DNA from: Bradyrhizobium sediminis | GTDB lineage: Bacteria > Pseudomonadota > Alphaproteobacteria > Rhizobiales > Xanthobacteraceae | Reading direction: 5' to 3' | Length of the DNA: 64,000 bases | NCBI RefSeq assembly: GCF_018736085.1 | Contig: NZ_CP076134.1 | Location: 4,722,501 to 4,786,500 of the forward strand | Made by a program: the position numbers and the translations under genes | Shown here: positions 44,493 through 53,810 of the stretch, one piece after another | Numbering within the stretch: the stretch's first letter is position 1 | How the letters are laid out: each line of letters opens with the position of its first letter | Notes under the pieces: generated by a model | What the model was told of the DNA's origin: nothing | Database searches by the model: none | What the model saw: only the letters and a program-made list of their open reading frames with translations

Positions 44493-44646
44493 CGTATCGC
44501 TCCTGCCGACTCTGTCTCGAAATCCGGAAATGCCGTCACCGCCCAATGTCCCGTTATGAGACGGCCGGGTATCCTTCGCGCTTTATCTGGCAAGAAGGGT
44601 GCCGAGGCGCGGCCGCCCGCTTACGGTAAGATAAGGTCTGCGATGT

Positions 44647-45801
44647 ATGGCTAACGCGGATATTCGAGAAAGGCGCGGCCGCGGCAAGATGACTTCAGAA
44701 CCAGCCTACCAGGCGCTCTTTCTCGGAGCGGGGCCGCAAATGCAATGCGGCGTCGGCCACTTCACGCGCCTGCTCCAGGACGCGATCGAAAAGCTCGCTC
44801 CCGGCAGTTGCGGATCGTTAACCCTGACGCGGTCGGAGGGAACGGCCGCCGACATCTGGCGGGCGGTCGGATCGGCGCGGAGCGTGGTGTGCAACTTCCC
44901 GATCGTGGCCTGGAAGCGCGTGATATTCCGGCCGCTGCTGGCGTTGGCCATCGCGCGGCTGCGGCGGCGGCGCGTCGTCCTGGTTCAGCACGAGTGGGGC
45001 GGGCTGCACTGGCTGCGCCGCATCACCTACATTCCGGCGCTGCTGCTCGCCGATACCATCCTGATGTTCTCGCCGCTGGTGCGCCGCGAACTCGCCGACG
45101 ACCCCGTGGTCGGCTGGACGCTGCGAAAATGCATACTGGCGCCGCTGCCGCCGAACATCGAGGCCCCGGCGGGCATCGCCGATTCCAAGCTGCGGCAGCG
45201 GCTGGCCGCCGCGCGGGAACAGGGACGGCTGGTGATCGGCCATTTCGGATCGATCTATCCGGGCAAGCAGCCCAATGCCCTGCTTCAGATCGGCGCGATC
45301 CTGAAGGAGCGCGGGCTAGATCCCCTGATCGTCTATGTCGGATCGTTCATTCGCGGCGTCGACACCGTGGAGGACGACTTTTATGCCCGTGCCGCCGAAC
45401 TCGGTATCATCGACGATGTCATCGTCAGCGGCTACGTCGCGTCCGACCATGAAGTGTTCGGCCTGTTCAGCGAGATCGACGCATTCTGCTATCCCCTCGA
45501 TGAGGGCCTCACCGCGCGGCGTTCCAGCATTCTCACCTGCGTGCAGTCCGGCCGGCCGCTGATCGTCACCGGCCCTGCTTTGCCCGACGAATTCGATCAT
45601 CACCCGCGCTTCAAGGAATTGATCGACCGCGGCGCCATCGTGCTGGTGGCGCGGGGATCCGAGGACGAAGTCTACGCCGACAGGATTGCTGCCGCGCTGA
45701 AATGGCCGTCGGTGCAGGCGCCGTTCGATTTCGACGGCTGGTGGCTGGACGTGGCGCAGGCGGTCCGTGCGCAACTGGCCGTCGTTCCGGGGCGCGAGTG
45801 A
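44647..45801 (+). CDS. Glycosyltransferase (GT4-like)
   Basis: The 384-residue GT-B protein has a Rossmann-like N-end (QALFLGAGPQMQCGVGHFTR), RLVIGHFGSIYPGKQPNALL at the start of the C-terminal domain, and SEIDAFCYPLDEGLTARRSS at the sugar-nucleotide site. The start is 44647, or 44689 as an alternative. The last seven residues (VVPGRE end) are encoded by the repeat that starts at 45780. It is divergent from the cupin gene. Confidence 0.8.
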   Translation: MANADIRERRGRGKMTSEPAYQALFLGAGPQMQCGVGHFTRLLQDAIEKLAPGSCGSLTLTRSEGTAADIWRAVGSARSVVCNFPIVAWKRVIFRPLLALAIARLRRRRVVLVQHEWGGLHWLRRITYIPALLLADTILMFSPLVRRELADDPVVGWTLRKCILAPLPPNIEAPAGIADSKLRQRLAAAREQGRLVIGHFGSIYPGKQPNALLQIGAILKERGLDPLIVYVGSFIRGVDTVEDDFYARAAELGIIDDVIVSGYVASDHEVFGLFSEIDAFCYPLDEGLTARRSSILTCVQSGRPLIVTGPALPDEFDHHPRFKELIDRGAIVLVARGSEDEVYADRIAAALKWPSVQAPFDFDGWWLDVAQAVRAQLAVVPGRE

Positions 45802-45885
45802 AACGAGCGAACCCGGAACCTCGAGATTCCCCGGTGCGCAATTGCGCACCTGAGGTCTGGTCCTGCGGACCATCCCGGAATGACG
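45780..45885. repeat. Cloverleaf-like intergenic repeat with an extra hairpin
   Basis: The outer arms CGTCGTTCCGGGG and CCCGGAATGACG, plus the TGGTCCTGCGGACCA hairpin, mark it as the same family as 36881. The central palindrome is broken by an inserted TGCGCAATTGCGCA hairpin. Its left arm overlaps the end of the glycosyltransferase gene. Confidence 0.8.
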
Positions 45886-45896
45886 CATTGCTGCGC

Positions 45897-46898
45897 TCAG
45901 GAAACGATCTTCGAGGCCTTGTACTGATGCGGTTCGATGCCGATCGCCGCCAGCGCGCTGCCGGCAGCCACCGTCACCGGATGCAGCGCAATCAGCACCT
46001 TTTGCCCCGATAGCACCATGCGGCCGGCGCGGAACAGCGACAACGGCAGCATCGCCAGCATCTTGGCCAGCACTCCCAGGCGCGCCCACGGCGTTCGCGC
46101 CGCCTTGACCTCGATGTGATAGTTGATCGCGCCGATACGCAGGCCGCGTAGCGCAAGCCATCCGGGGTTGGTCCGGCTCGGCGGCACGGTCTCGGTGATC
46201 ACGGCTTCCGCGGCCCAGTGGAATTTCATGCCGGCCTGGCGGCAGCGCACGAAGAAGTCGGTATCGCCACCGCCGAGGAAATTGAACCTGACGTCGAAGG
46301 CGGGATCGCCGAGCCGCTCGAATACCGCGCGCGTGATCAGGCAATTGCCGCAGCCGTAGATGATCGGCACCGTACCGCTGTAATCGTAGGCCGGACGAAA
46401 GGCAGGATGGCGGCCGAGCCCGCGCTTGCTGTGATCGTCGAAATTGGGCTGCACCGGCCCGCCGACCAGATCGGCGCCGGTGGCTTCGGCGCTGCGCACC
46501 ATCAGCTCGAGCCAGTCCCTCGAGGCGATCTCGTCGTCGTCGATCATCAGGAAATGGGCCGCACCGGGAAACGTCGCGCGCGCGGTCTCGAACGCGGCAT
46601 TGATCGCATGGCAATTGCCCTGCCGCGGCTCGATCACGCACAAGCCCGCAAACTTGCCGGCCCGCAGGAATTCGGCAGCGACCGGCGCGCTCTCGCAGCC
46701 GGCGGCATCGTTGTCGACGATGACGACCGCGAAACGGCGATCGGTGCGCTGGCCGGCGAGCGACTCCAGCGTCAGCCGCAGATGCTGCGGACGACGGAAA
46801 CAGGGGATGCAGACCACGATCGGAATCGAGCGATCGAGCCCAGGCGATGCCGCAGCCAACGCGCGGGGGGCGTCCGGCGTCATGTCCGGGGCCTCCAT
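45897..46898 (-). CDS. Family 2 glycosyltransferase
   Basis: The 333-residue GT-A protein has IPIVVCIPCFRRPQHLRLTL and FAVVIVDNDAAGCES at the nucleotide fold, the DxD site HFLMIDDDEIASRDW, and FNFLGGGDTDFFVRCRQAGM at the acceptor side. The C-end has a hydrophobic segment. It is convergent with the GT4-like gene, separated by the repeat. It likely adds one sugar of the locus's polysaccharide. Confidence 0.88.
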   Translation of the reverse strand: MEAPDMTPDAPRALAAASPGLDRSIPIVVCIPCFRRPQHLRLTLESLAGQRTDRRFAVVIVDNDAAGCESAPVAAEFLRAGKFAGLCVIEPRQGNCHAINAAFETARATFPGAAHFLMIDDDEIASRDWLELMVRSAEATGADLVGGPVQPNFDDHSKRGLGRHPAFRPAYDYSGTVPIIYGCGNCLITRAVFERLGDPAFDVRFNFLGGGDTDFFVRCRQAGMKFHWAAEAVITETVPPSRTNPGWLALRGLRIGAINYHIEVKAARTPWARLGVLAKMLAMLPLSLFRAGRMVLSGQKVLIALHPVTVAAGSALAAIGIEPHQYKASKIVS

Positions 46899-47430
46899 CG
46901 GCTGGCGTCCTGCAGTCTGGCAATCCGGGTCATGGCGCGTGCTTGGCTTTCGTTCGATGGTTCGTTCAGCATGTCTCGGGACGGGATCACGCCGCGAAGT
47001 CGCGACACAACCGTCTCAATTTGACCGGCCGCTCGCATCCCGCAGCAGCGCCGCTATCGCGCCTGGCGGCCGCGGCGACGAATTCGAAAAATGTCTCAAA
47101 TGCGGACACTCCGGACAGCCCCGCTGTGCCGGAATTGCCAGGCGCAGGACGATCGCGCCGGGAAACGATTGATTCTGTCATGCGTCCACGCGCTTTTCTC
47201 GATCCGTCTATGTTGCGCGATCGTCATAGCAATATCCGGTCCACGCCTCGCCACGCGGTCGCAAATGATCCGGCGATGGTTACCGGCGCAAATTAACCAG
47301 TTTCGAAACGCCGCAAGGTCTCGCGGCGCTGTCGGCACCGATCTTGCTCTTACGCTGCCCAAGGATACCCGGCCTCAGTGCCCAGCGCCCTGCAAGGGTC
47401 CTGAATGTCACTGCCAGAGAGAAATACGCG
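46899..47430. other. Divergent intergenic region in the polysaccharide locus
   Basis: About 530 bases with no convincing gene. It should hold the promoters of the two flanking operons. AT-richer words such as CAATTTGACC and GTTACCGGCGCAAATTAACC occur, but no clear operator. Confidence 0.4.
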
Positions 47431-48360
47431 ATGAACCCTGTAGCGCTGTTAACCCCAACATACGGGCGCGATCTGGAACTGTGCACCTTGCTCTGCGAGA
47501 GCGTCGATCGTCACGTCAAATCATTCTCGAAGCATTATCTGCTGGTTCCCGATTGCGACCTGTCGCTGTTCTCTCACTTCGAGAGCGAACGCAGGATCGT
47601 GCTTCCGTCCTCCAAATTCCTGCCGAAATGGCTGCGGCCGCTGCCCCGCATCATCCAGCGCAAGCGCCGCCAATACTGGTGGTCGTTCCGGACCATGCCG
47701 GTGAGCGGCTGGCATGTGCAGCAGTATCTCAAGATCGCCGCGACCACCTCGCTGCCGCACCACCGATATTGCATCCTCGATTCGGATATCGTGTTCTTCC
47801 GGGACTTCGACCTGTCGCGTTTCGAATATCCAAACGCGATTCCGCTGCTCAATATGCGCGACGAGGTCACATCCGACCAGTTCCGGCATTCGCGCTGGGT
47901 CGAGACCAGCCATGAACTTCTTGGCCTGCCCACGCCGCCGCTTCCGGCGTCGGACTTCATCGGTCACATCATGTTCTGGGATAAGGAGACGACGCAGGCG
48001 ATGGCCGCGAGGATCGAGGCCGTGACCAACCTGCATTGGGTCGAAGCCCTCAGCCAGACCCGCGAATTCTCCGAATACATGCTGTACGGCTATTTCGTCG
48101 AGAACGACGCCGGCTTCTCGGCGCGGCACACGCGTACCCCGCGCACCCAATGCGTCAGCTATTGGGATGATCCGAAACTCAGCCGGGACGAGTTGAACCA
48201 GCTGCTTCGCCGCGCAGGCAAGGATGACGTCGCCTTCTCGGTCGCGTCCTTCTCCGGCACGCCGGTAGAGACCATCCGCGCGGCCGTCGAGGAGAACGCG
48301 ACCGTGCAGACGGACCGTACCGCAGCGATCGAACCTGCAGGGCTTGCCGCGTTATGCTGA
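47431..48360 (+). CDS. Glycosyltransferase-like protein, DUF6492-type
   Basis: The 309-residue protein starts at ATG 47431. It looks like a GT-A-fold protein: MNPVALLTPTYGRDLELCTL, then HHRYCILDSDIVFFRDFDLS with a DSD motif in the metal-site position, and NLHWVEALSQTREFSEYMLY. I believe it is the DUF6492 group found in alphaproteobacterial polysaccharide loci; its sugar is unknown. Its stop overlaps the start of the flippase gene by 7 bases. Confidence 0.7.
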   Translation: MNPVALLTPTYGRDLELCTLLCESVDRHVKSFSKHYLLVPDCDLSLFSHFESERRIVLPSSKFLPKWLRPLPRIIQRKRRQYWWSFRTMPVSGWHVQQYLKIAATTSLPHHRYCILDSDIVFFRDFDLSRFEYPNAIPLLNMRDEVTSDQFRHSRWVETSHELLGLPTPPLPASDFIGHIMFWDKETTQAMAARIEAVTNLHWVEALSQTREFSEYMLYGYFVENDAGFSARHTRTPRTQCVSYWDDPKLSRDELNQLLRRAGKDDVAFSVASFSGTPVETIRAAVEENATVQTDRTAAIEPAGLAALC

Positions 48361-49793
48361 TCGGACAGGCCAGCATCAATCTGACCGCCAATATTCTCTC
48401 GGCATTGCTGGGACTATTGAGCGTGTTCATTTTCACGCGGCTGTTTTCGCCGCATGATTATGGCATCTACCTGCTCGGGCTGGCGTTTGCCGCCGTGGTC
48501 AGCGTCTTCCTCGCGGGCTGGTTCCGCAATCTGATCCTGAGCGGCCACGCCAAAGACGACGGCACCGACGTCCGCGGCCTCGTCGCAACCGGCTATGTCG
48601 TTTGCTGTCTGGCCGCGCCGGCTGCCTACGTACTCGGCCGCCTGGTCGGGCTCGACGCAATGGCGGCGATCGCGGCGGTCGTGCTGGCGGTTGCGATCGG
48701 TCTGTTTGAATTGACCCAGGACCTGGTCCGCGCACGGCTGATGGCGATCACGGCCATGAAGGCGACGCTGGTTCGCGCCGCCGCCGCGCTTTGCCTGGGC
48801 ATTGCTGCCGCCATGCTCGGCCGGACCGGAATTCTCCTGCTGGCGTCGTCGGCGCTGGCCTATCTGCTCGCCATCGCGGCGCAGCGATCGGCGTGGCGCG
48901 GAACGGTCATCAAGTTCGATCGTGCCCGTTTGCTGGCCGCGGCGAAGCAGGGGCTGCCGCTGACGCTGTCGCTGACCTTGCTCGCGATCTCCACCGTCGC
49001 CGACCGCTTCATCATCGCCAACCTCGTCGGCACCGCCGATGCCGGAAAATACATCGCCGGTCTCGACCTGGTGCGGCAGACGCTGATGATGCCGGCGATC
49101 AGCGCCGCCGCCGCGTTCTTCCCGCTCGCCGTGCAGATCCACGCCAGCCAGGGAAAGGCCGCGGTACGGTCGCATCTCGGCGAATGCGTCGAATTGCTGC
49201 TGAGCATTACGCTGCCGGCCTGCCTCGGCTTCGCCGTCATTTCCTCCCACGTCGCCAACGTCGTACTCGGCGTCGATTTCCGCGCCATGGCCGCGGAGAC
49301 CATGCCGATCGTGGCCGTCGCCGTGATTTTCCAGATCCTGACGCAGCAATATCTGCACGTCAGTTTCCTGCTGTCGGGACGCAACTCCTTTTATCTGATC
49401 AACACGGCCTCGATCATCGTGGTCAATATTATCCTGTCCTACGCCCTGATCAGCGGATACGGCACGGTCGGCGCGGCATGGGCACGGCTCGGCGCCGACC
49501 TGTTCGGGTTCGTCTGCGCGCTGATCCTCAGCCGCCGAGCCTTCCCGATCCCGCTTCCGCTCGGACGGCTGGCGCTGACCGTGATCGCCGCACTGGTGAT
49601 GGCGCTGGTAGTGGCAGCGCTCGACAGAAGCCTGCACGTCTCCGACCTGACCGCTTGCGTCGTGCTGGCCGGCGCCGGACTGGCGAGCTACCTCGCGCTG
49701 TGCTGGCTGTTCGACATCTCCCGGACCCGCGGGCGCCTGAAAGTCGGCTTCGCGTTTTTCAGAACCAAACTCGCAAACATCAATATTGGATAG
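48354..49793 (+). CDS. Polysaccharide flippase (Wzx/MOP superfamily)
   Basis: The 479-residue protein has about 13 hydrophobic helices spread over its whole length (for example ILSALLGLLSVFIFTRLFSP and LPAAYVLGRLV), as in Wzx/PST flippases that move lipid-linked oligosaccharide across the inner membrane. It starts with the MLIGQASINLTANILSALLG segment typical of the group. The start overlaps the upstream gene by 7 bases and the methyltransferase gene begins 4 bases after its stop. Confidence 0.9.
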   Translation: MLIGQASINLTANILSALLGLLSVFIFTRLFSPHDYGIYLLGLAFAAVVSVFLAGWFRNLILSGHAKDDGTDVRGLVATGYVVCCLAAPAAYVLGRLVGLDAMAAIAAVVLAVAIGLFELTQDLVRARLMAITAMKATLVRAAAALCLGIAAAMLGRTGILLLASSALAYLLAIAAQRSAWRGTVIKFDRARLLAAAKQGLPLTLSLTLLAISTVADRFIIANLVGTADAGKYIAGLDLVRQTLMMPAISAAAAFFPLAVQIHASQGKAAVRSHLGECVELLLSITLPACLGFAVISSHVANVVLGVDFRAMAAETMPIVAVAVIFQILTQQYLHVSFLLSGRNSFYLINTASIIVVNIILSYALISGYGTVGAAWARLGADLFGFVCALILSRRAFPIPLPLGRLALTVIAALVMALVVAALDRSLHVSDLTACVVLAGAGLASYLALCWLFDISRTRGRLKVGFAFFRTKLANINIG

Positions 49794-49797
49794 GCCA

Positions 49798-50610
49798 GTG
49801 AACAAGACAGTCACGATCGATCTCGCCCGCGCCGTCCCCGTCGCCGCCGATGCGCGCACCGCAGACGCGTTCGCGCATCCAAAGGCGTTGCTCGACCTGC
49901 CGCCGGGCGAGGCCCGCGAAAGCCTGCTTGCGGTCCATCGCGTTCTCGGCGAACAACTCCCCCCGACTAAGCTCGCGATCTACGAGGCAGGCGGCGGCTC
50001 GACCAGCTTCCTGCCGCTCGACGTGCTCGGCCGCGCCCATGTCACCGTGGTCGATATCGACGAAGACCAGATCCGCAACAACGACTACGCGCAGAAAACC
50101 ATCCTCGGCGACGTCCAGAGCTACCGGTTCGCTCCCGGCAGCTTTGACCTCGTGATCTGCTACAACGTGATCGAACATCTACCCGACGTCGAGGCGGCGC
50201 TGCTGCGGTTTTGCGAGTCGCTGAAGCAGGGCGGCCTGATCCTGATCGGCGCACCAAACCCGAAATCGCTGTCCGGCGTCGTCACCAAATACTCACCGCA
50301 CTGGTTCCACGTCTGGTTCTACCGCCATGTGCGCGGCGACAAGAAGGCCGGCCTGCCCGGCCAGGCGCCGTTCCCGACCTTCTTCCACCCGCTGGTCACG
50401 CTTTCGAGGCTGGAGGCCTTTGCCGAGGCCCACGGCCTTCAGATGATCTACCGCAAGGAATACGAGAGCCCGCGCTATCCGGAGATGCGGGCGCGCAAGC
50501 CGGCCTTCGCCGCCCTGATCGATGCTGCCGCCGCGGTCATGAATCTTCTTCTGCCGGGGAAGACCGACGTCCGGCACGGCGATTATCACGTGATCCTGCG
50601 AAAAAGCTGA
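49798..50610 (+). CDS. SAM-dependent methyltransferase of the polysaccharide locus
   Basis: The 270-residue class I methyltransferase starts at GTG 49798, with GGATAGG from the flippase stop region acting as ribosome site. It has LAIYEAGGGSTSFLPLDVL (SAM motif I), VTVVDIDEDQIRNN (motif II) and FDLVICYNVIEHLPDVEAAL (motif IV/V region), then a C-terminal lid. It probably methylates a sugar or sugar chain end. The deacetylase gene starts 3 bases later. Confidence 0.85.
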   Translation: MNKTVTIDLARAVPVAADARTADAFAHPKALLDLPPGEARESLLAVHRVLGEQLPPTKLAIYEAGGGSTSFLPLDVLGRAHVTVVDIDEDQIRNNDYAQKTILGDVQSYRFAPGSFDLVICYNVIEHLPDVEAALLRFCESLKQGGLILIGAPNPKSLSGVVTKYSPHWFHVWFYRHVRGDKKAGLPGQAPFPTFFHPLVTLSRLEAFAEAHGLQMIYRKEYESPRYPEMRARKPAFAALIDAAAAVMNLLLPGKTDVRHGDYHVILRKS

Positions 50611-50613
50611 ACC

Positions 50614-51366
50614 ATGTACGCAATGTGGTCCGAAGCCAAAGCCAGAGTCAGCCACCGGCTGGCGACGCATCTGAGCGTCGAACCCTTCCGGCTGCTCAAC
50701 GAGACCCCGATGGTCAGCTTCACCTTCGACGACATTCCGAAGAGCGCCGCCACGACCGGCGCGAAGCTGCTCGAGGATCATGACGCGCGCGGCACCTTCT
50801 ATGTTTCGGGCGGGCTGGTCGGCACGGCGGCAGCCGACTGGACGGCCGTCGATGCCCAGGACGTCATAGATCTGCATCGCAACGGCCATGAGATCGGCTG
50901 TCACACCTTTTCCCACAAGCGGACCTGCGACCTCGATGCGGAATCGCTGGCCGCCGAGATCGCGCGCAATGGCCGCTATCTGCGCGCGCTCGACTCCTCC
51001 ATCAAGGTCGAAAACTTTGCCTATCCCTTCGGTTACGGATCGTTCGGGCGCAAGGGCCAGCTCAAGCAGGCGTTCCAGTCCTGCCGCAGCATTGTGCCGG
51101 GCATCAACAGCGGCACGGTGGACCTGCAATTCCTGCGCGCGATGCCCCTGATCGACCGCCGCATCGGCCGCCCCGAGATCGAGCGCGCCTTCGACGAAGC
51201 GCAAACCCATAACGGATGGTTAATTTTCTACAGCCACGACGTCGCCGACAAGCCCAGCGCGTACGGCTGCTCACCCGATCTCATGAACCATGCCCTGGAG
51301 GCGGCATCGCGCCGGAAAATCCCGGTTCTGAACATGGCGGAGGCGTTGCTATGCGCGGGCGCTTAA
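50614..51366 (+). CDS. Polysaccharide deacetylase (NodB-like)
   Basis: The 250-residue NodB-homology protein has the metal site MVSFTFDDIPKSAATTG (DD), HEIGCHTFSHKRT (HxxxH pattern), and the FAYPFGYGSFGR and LIFYSHDVADKPSAYGCSPD end. The Asp-His-His triad is present. No signal peptide is seen, so it acts in the cytoplasm or is peripheral. It presumably deacetylates an amino sugar of the exported glycan. It is in the operon of flippase and methyltransferase. Confidence 0.88.
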   Translation: MYAMWSEAKARVSHRLATHLSVEPFRLLNETPMVSFTFDDIPKSAATTGAKLLEDHDARGTFYVSGGLVGTAAADWTAVDAQDVIDLHRNGHEIGCHTFSHKRTCDLDAESLAAEIARNGRYLRALDSSIKVENFAYPFGYGSFGRKGQLKQAFQSCRSIVPGINSGTVDLQFLRAMPLIDRRIGRPEIERAFDEAQTHNGWLIFYSHDVADKPSAYGCSPDLMNHALEAASRRKIPVLNMAEALLCAGA

Positions 51367-51524
51367 ACGCTTTTTTTGCCATTTCGGCGAATAGTCCCTC
51401 AATGAGTATGGTTAATTTTTCCTGTTGCGTTTGTTCCGCGCTTTTTCCCCTGCGCGCGTTGCGTGACCCGAAGAGTAACCCCTCAGCCGGGCGCGTGCGG
51501 CAGTTCGAATGAAAGCTGGGGACC

Positions 51525-53810
51525 ATGCTTGTCTATGACAAACCGATAGATCAGGCCGAACCTGCAGCCTCGCCGGCGCCGCAGCGAATGCTGGCCGGCA
51601 TCAGCGTGCTGGAACTCGTCCGGCTGCTGTGGCGGCACAAGGTCGCGATTGCGAGTGCGGGCCTGATCTGCGCCGTAGCCGCCGTCATGATCGGCAAGAG
51701 CCTGACACCGAAATATTCGGCGACCGCCCAGCTTTACGTCGACCCCAGGGAATTGCAGCTGGTCGAACGCGAACTGACGCCGCGCGCCCAGGACGTCAAC
51801 GGCCTCGCCATGCTGGTCGAAAGCCAGGCGCGGCTGATCACCTCGAACGGTGTGCTGCTGCAGGTGATCAAGGACACCAGGCTCGACAAGGATCCGGAGT
51901 TCGGCGGCGGCGACGCCAAGGGCGTTCTCGCCTCCCTGCTCGGCCTGTTCGGAATCGACAGGTCTGCCGCCGACGCCAAGCTCGGCCAGATGACGGCGCT
52001 GGAAGCGCTGAACCGCCACATCAACGTCAAGAAGACCGACCGCACTTTCATCGTCGACATCGACGTCTGGTCGTATGACCCGGCCAAAGCGGCGATGCTC
52101 GCCAACGCGATCTCCAACGCCTATCTCGCGGAATCCAAGAAGTCGCAGGCCACCGCCGCACGGCGGGCGACCAGCGATCTGTCGGGCCGGCTCAAGGAAT
52201 TGCAGGAACGGCTTCGCACCGCCGAGAACGCGCTCGCGACCTACAAGGCACAGAACAATTTCGTCGGCACCCAGGACACGCTGATCTCCGACCAGCAGCT
52301 TTCGGCCAGCAACCAGCGGCTTGCTGCGGCACGCGCGCTGACGCTCGATGCGCAGGCCAAATACGACCAGATCGAAGCCAGCCGCCGCGCCTCGGCTGAC
52401 GCCGGCGCCATTCCGGAAGCGCTGCAGTCGCCGACCATCGCCAATCTGCGCTCGCAGTATGCCGAGGTTCGCAAGCGCTATGCCGAGCTGACCAGCGAAT
52501 TGGGGCCGCGGCATCCCTCGCTGCGCCAGATGGAAAAGCAGGTCGAGGACCTGCGCCGCAATATCAACGAGGAAGTCGATCGCTTCGTGCAGTCGGCGAA
52601 GAACGACCTGACGCGCGCCCGGGAATACGAAGCGTCGCTGAACAAGGCGCTGGAAGCGCAAAAGCGCCAGAGCGTGCAGCTGAGCCAGGCCTCGGTGCGG
52701 CTTCGCGAGCTCGAACGCGACGTCGAGGCCAGCCGCGACGTCTATCAGTCCTTCCTCAAGCGCTCGCGCGAAACCGAGGAGCAGGAAAGCCTCAACACCT
52801 CGAGCGCCCGCATCATCGGCGAGGCCACCGTGCCGCAACGGCGTACCTTCCCGCCGGCCATGAGCATGATCGCGATGATCGGCTTCATGATGGGCGCGCT
52901 CGCCGCTTCGGCCTGGACGGTGGCGGCCGACCGGCTGTCGCCCGACACCACCGAGCCGCAACCGGCACGGGCCGAGCTCAAGACACCGACCCCGCCATCG
53001 AAGCCGGCGGCAAGCAACCAGCCGAGGCAAAGGGCTCCGGCGCCCGTTGCGTCGGTCGAGAAGCCGTTGATTGCGCGCCTGCAGGAGTCCGACGTGGTGC
53101 GGACGCTCGGCGGCATCCTCAGCCTCGGCGGCGTTCCCGACGCCGCGCGGATGGGCTGGCCGACACTGCGCGCGGGTTCGCCCCAAACGGCGTTCCTCGA
53201 CGCCATACGCACGATCCGCGGGATTGCGGCGCGGCGCTCGCCCGCCGACGCAATCCCTGTATTGGCCGTGATCGGCGCGGGCGCCGGCGAAGACCGCAGC
53301 ATCGCCGCGCTGAACATCGCGTTGGCGACCGCGCGCGACGGCGCCAGCGTGCTGATGATCGATGCGGACCACACGACGCACGCCATATCGAACAAGGTGA
53401 ACGGCCTCGGCAAGAGCGAGCCCAGCCGTCTCGGCTGGCTCTCGATCGGCACCAGGACCTCCCGCGCGATCAAGACCGCGAACGGAATCTCGATCCTGCC
53501 CATCGTCAGGGGAACCGACGCCAAGGCCGCTGACGCCATCCGCAAGGCGATCGCGCAGGCGCGTTCCGCCGGCGGCTACGATCTCGTGATCCTCGACGGA
53601 CCGGCGATGCCTTTCAGCGCGGCCGGCCGCAAGCTGTTCGATATCGCCGATGGTCTCGTCGCCGTGCTGCCCGTCAGTCACGACATCAACGACGCCATGG
53701 AAGACATCATCACCGCCCTCGGCGGCGCGGAGCGCAAGCTGACCGGCGTCATCCTGAGCGAAATTCACCCCGCGGCCGTCAGCCGCCAGCGAGACAAGCA
53801 ATATGCCTGA
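51525..53810 (+). CDS. Wzz/GumC-like chain-length protein with C-terminal BY-kinase-like domain
   Basis: The 761-residue protein has a Wzz domain (VLELVRLLWRHKVAIASAGL, with TM1 about 35-55), a long coiled-coil periplasmic part, a GNVR region (RRTFPPAMSMIAMIGFMMGA, TM2 about 445-465) and a C-terminal P-loop-like domain. That domain has an intact Walker A' (VLMIDADH), but the Walker A is IGAGAGEDRS, without the usual Lys. There is no Tyr cluster at the C-end. It is likely a chain-length regulator that no longer acts as a kinase. Confidence 0.88.
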   Translation: MLVYDKPIDQAEPAASPAPQRMLAGISVLELVRLLWRHKVAIASAGLICAVAAVMIGKSLTPKYSATAQLYVDPRELQLVERELTPRAQDVNGLAMLVESQARLITSNGVLLQVIKDTRLDKDPEFGGGDAKGVLASLLGLFGIDRSAADAKLGQMTALEALNRHINVKKTDRTFIVDIDVWSYDPAKAAMLANAISNAYLAESKKSQATAARRATSDLSGRLKELQERLRTAENALATYKAQNNFVGTQDTLISDQQLSASNQRLAAARALTLDAQAKYDQIEASRRASADAGAIPEALQSPTIANLRSQYAEVRKRYAELTSELGPRHPSLRQMEKQVEDLRRNINEEVDRFVQSAKNDLTRAREYEASLNKALEAQKRQSVQLSQASVRLRELERDVEASRDVYQSFLKRSRETEEQESLNTSSARIIGEATVPQRRTFPPAMSMIAMIGFMMGALAASAWTVAADRLSPDTTEPQPARAELKTPTPPSKPAASNQPRQRAPAPVASVEKPLIARLQESDVVRTLGGILSLGGVPDAARMGWPTLRAGSPQTAFLDAIRTIRGIAARRSPADAIPVLAVIGAGAGEDRSIAALNIALATARDGASVLMIDADHTTHAISNKVNGLGKSEPSRLGWLSIGTRTSRAIKTANGISILPIVRGTDAKAADAIRKAIAQARSAGGYDLVILDGPAMPFSAAGRKLFDIADGLVAVLPVSHDINDAMEDIITALGGAERKLTGVILSEIHPAAVSRQRDKQYA

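Noticed and set aside
46899..47430. Small open frames in the divergent polysaccharide intergenic region
   Set aside because: All are Arg/Pro-rich readings without ribosome sites, overlapping in several frames.
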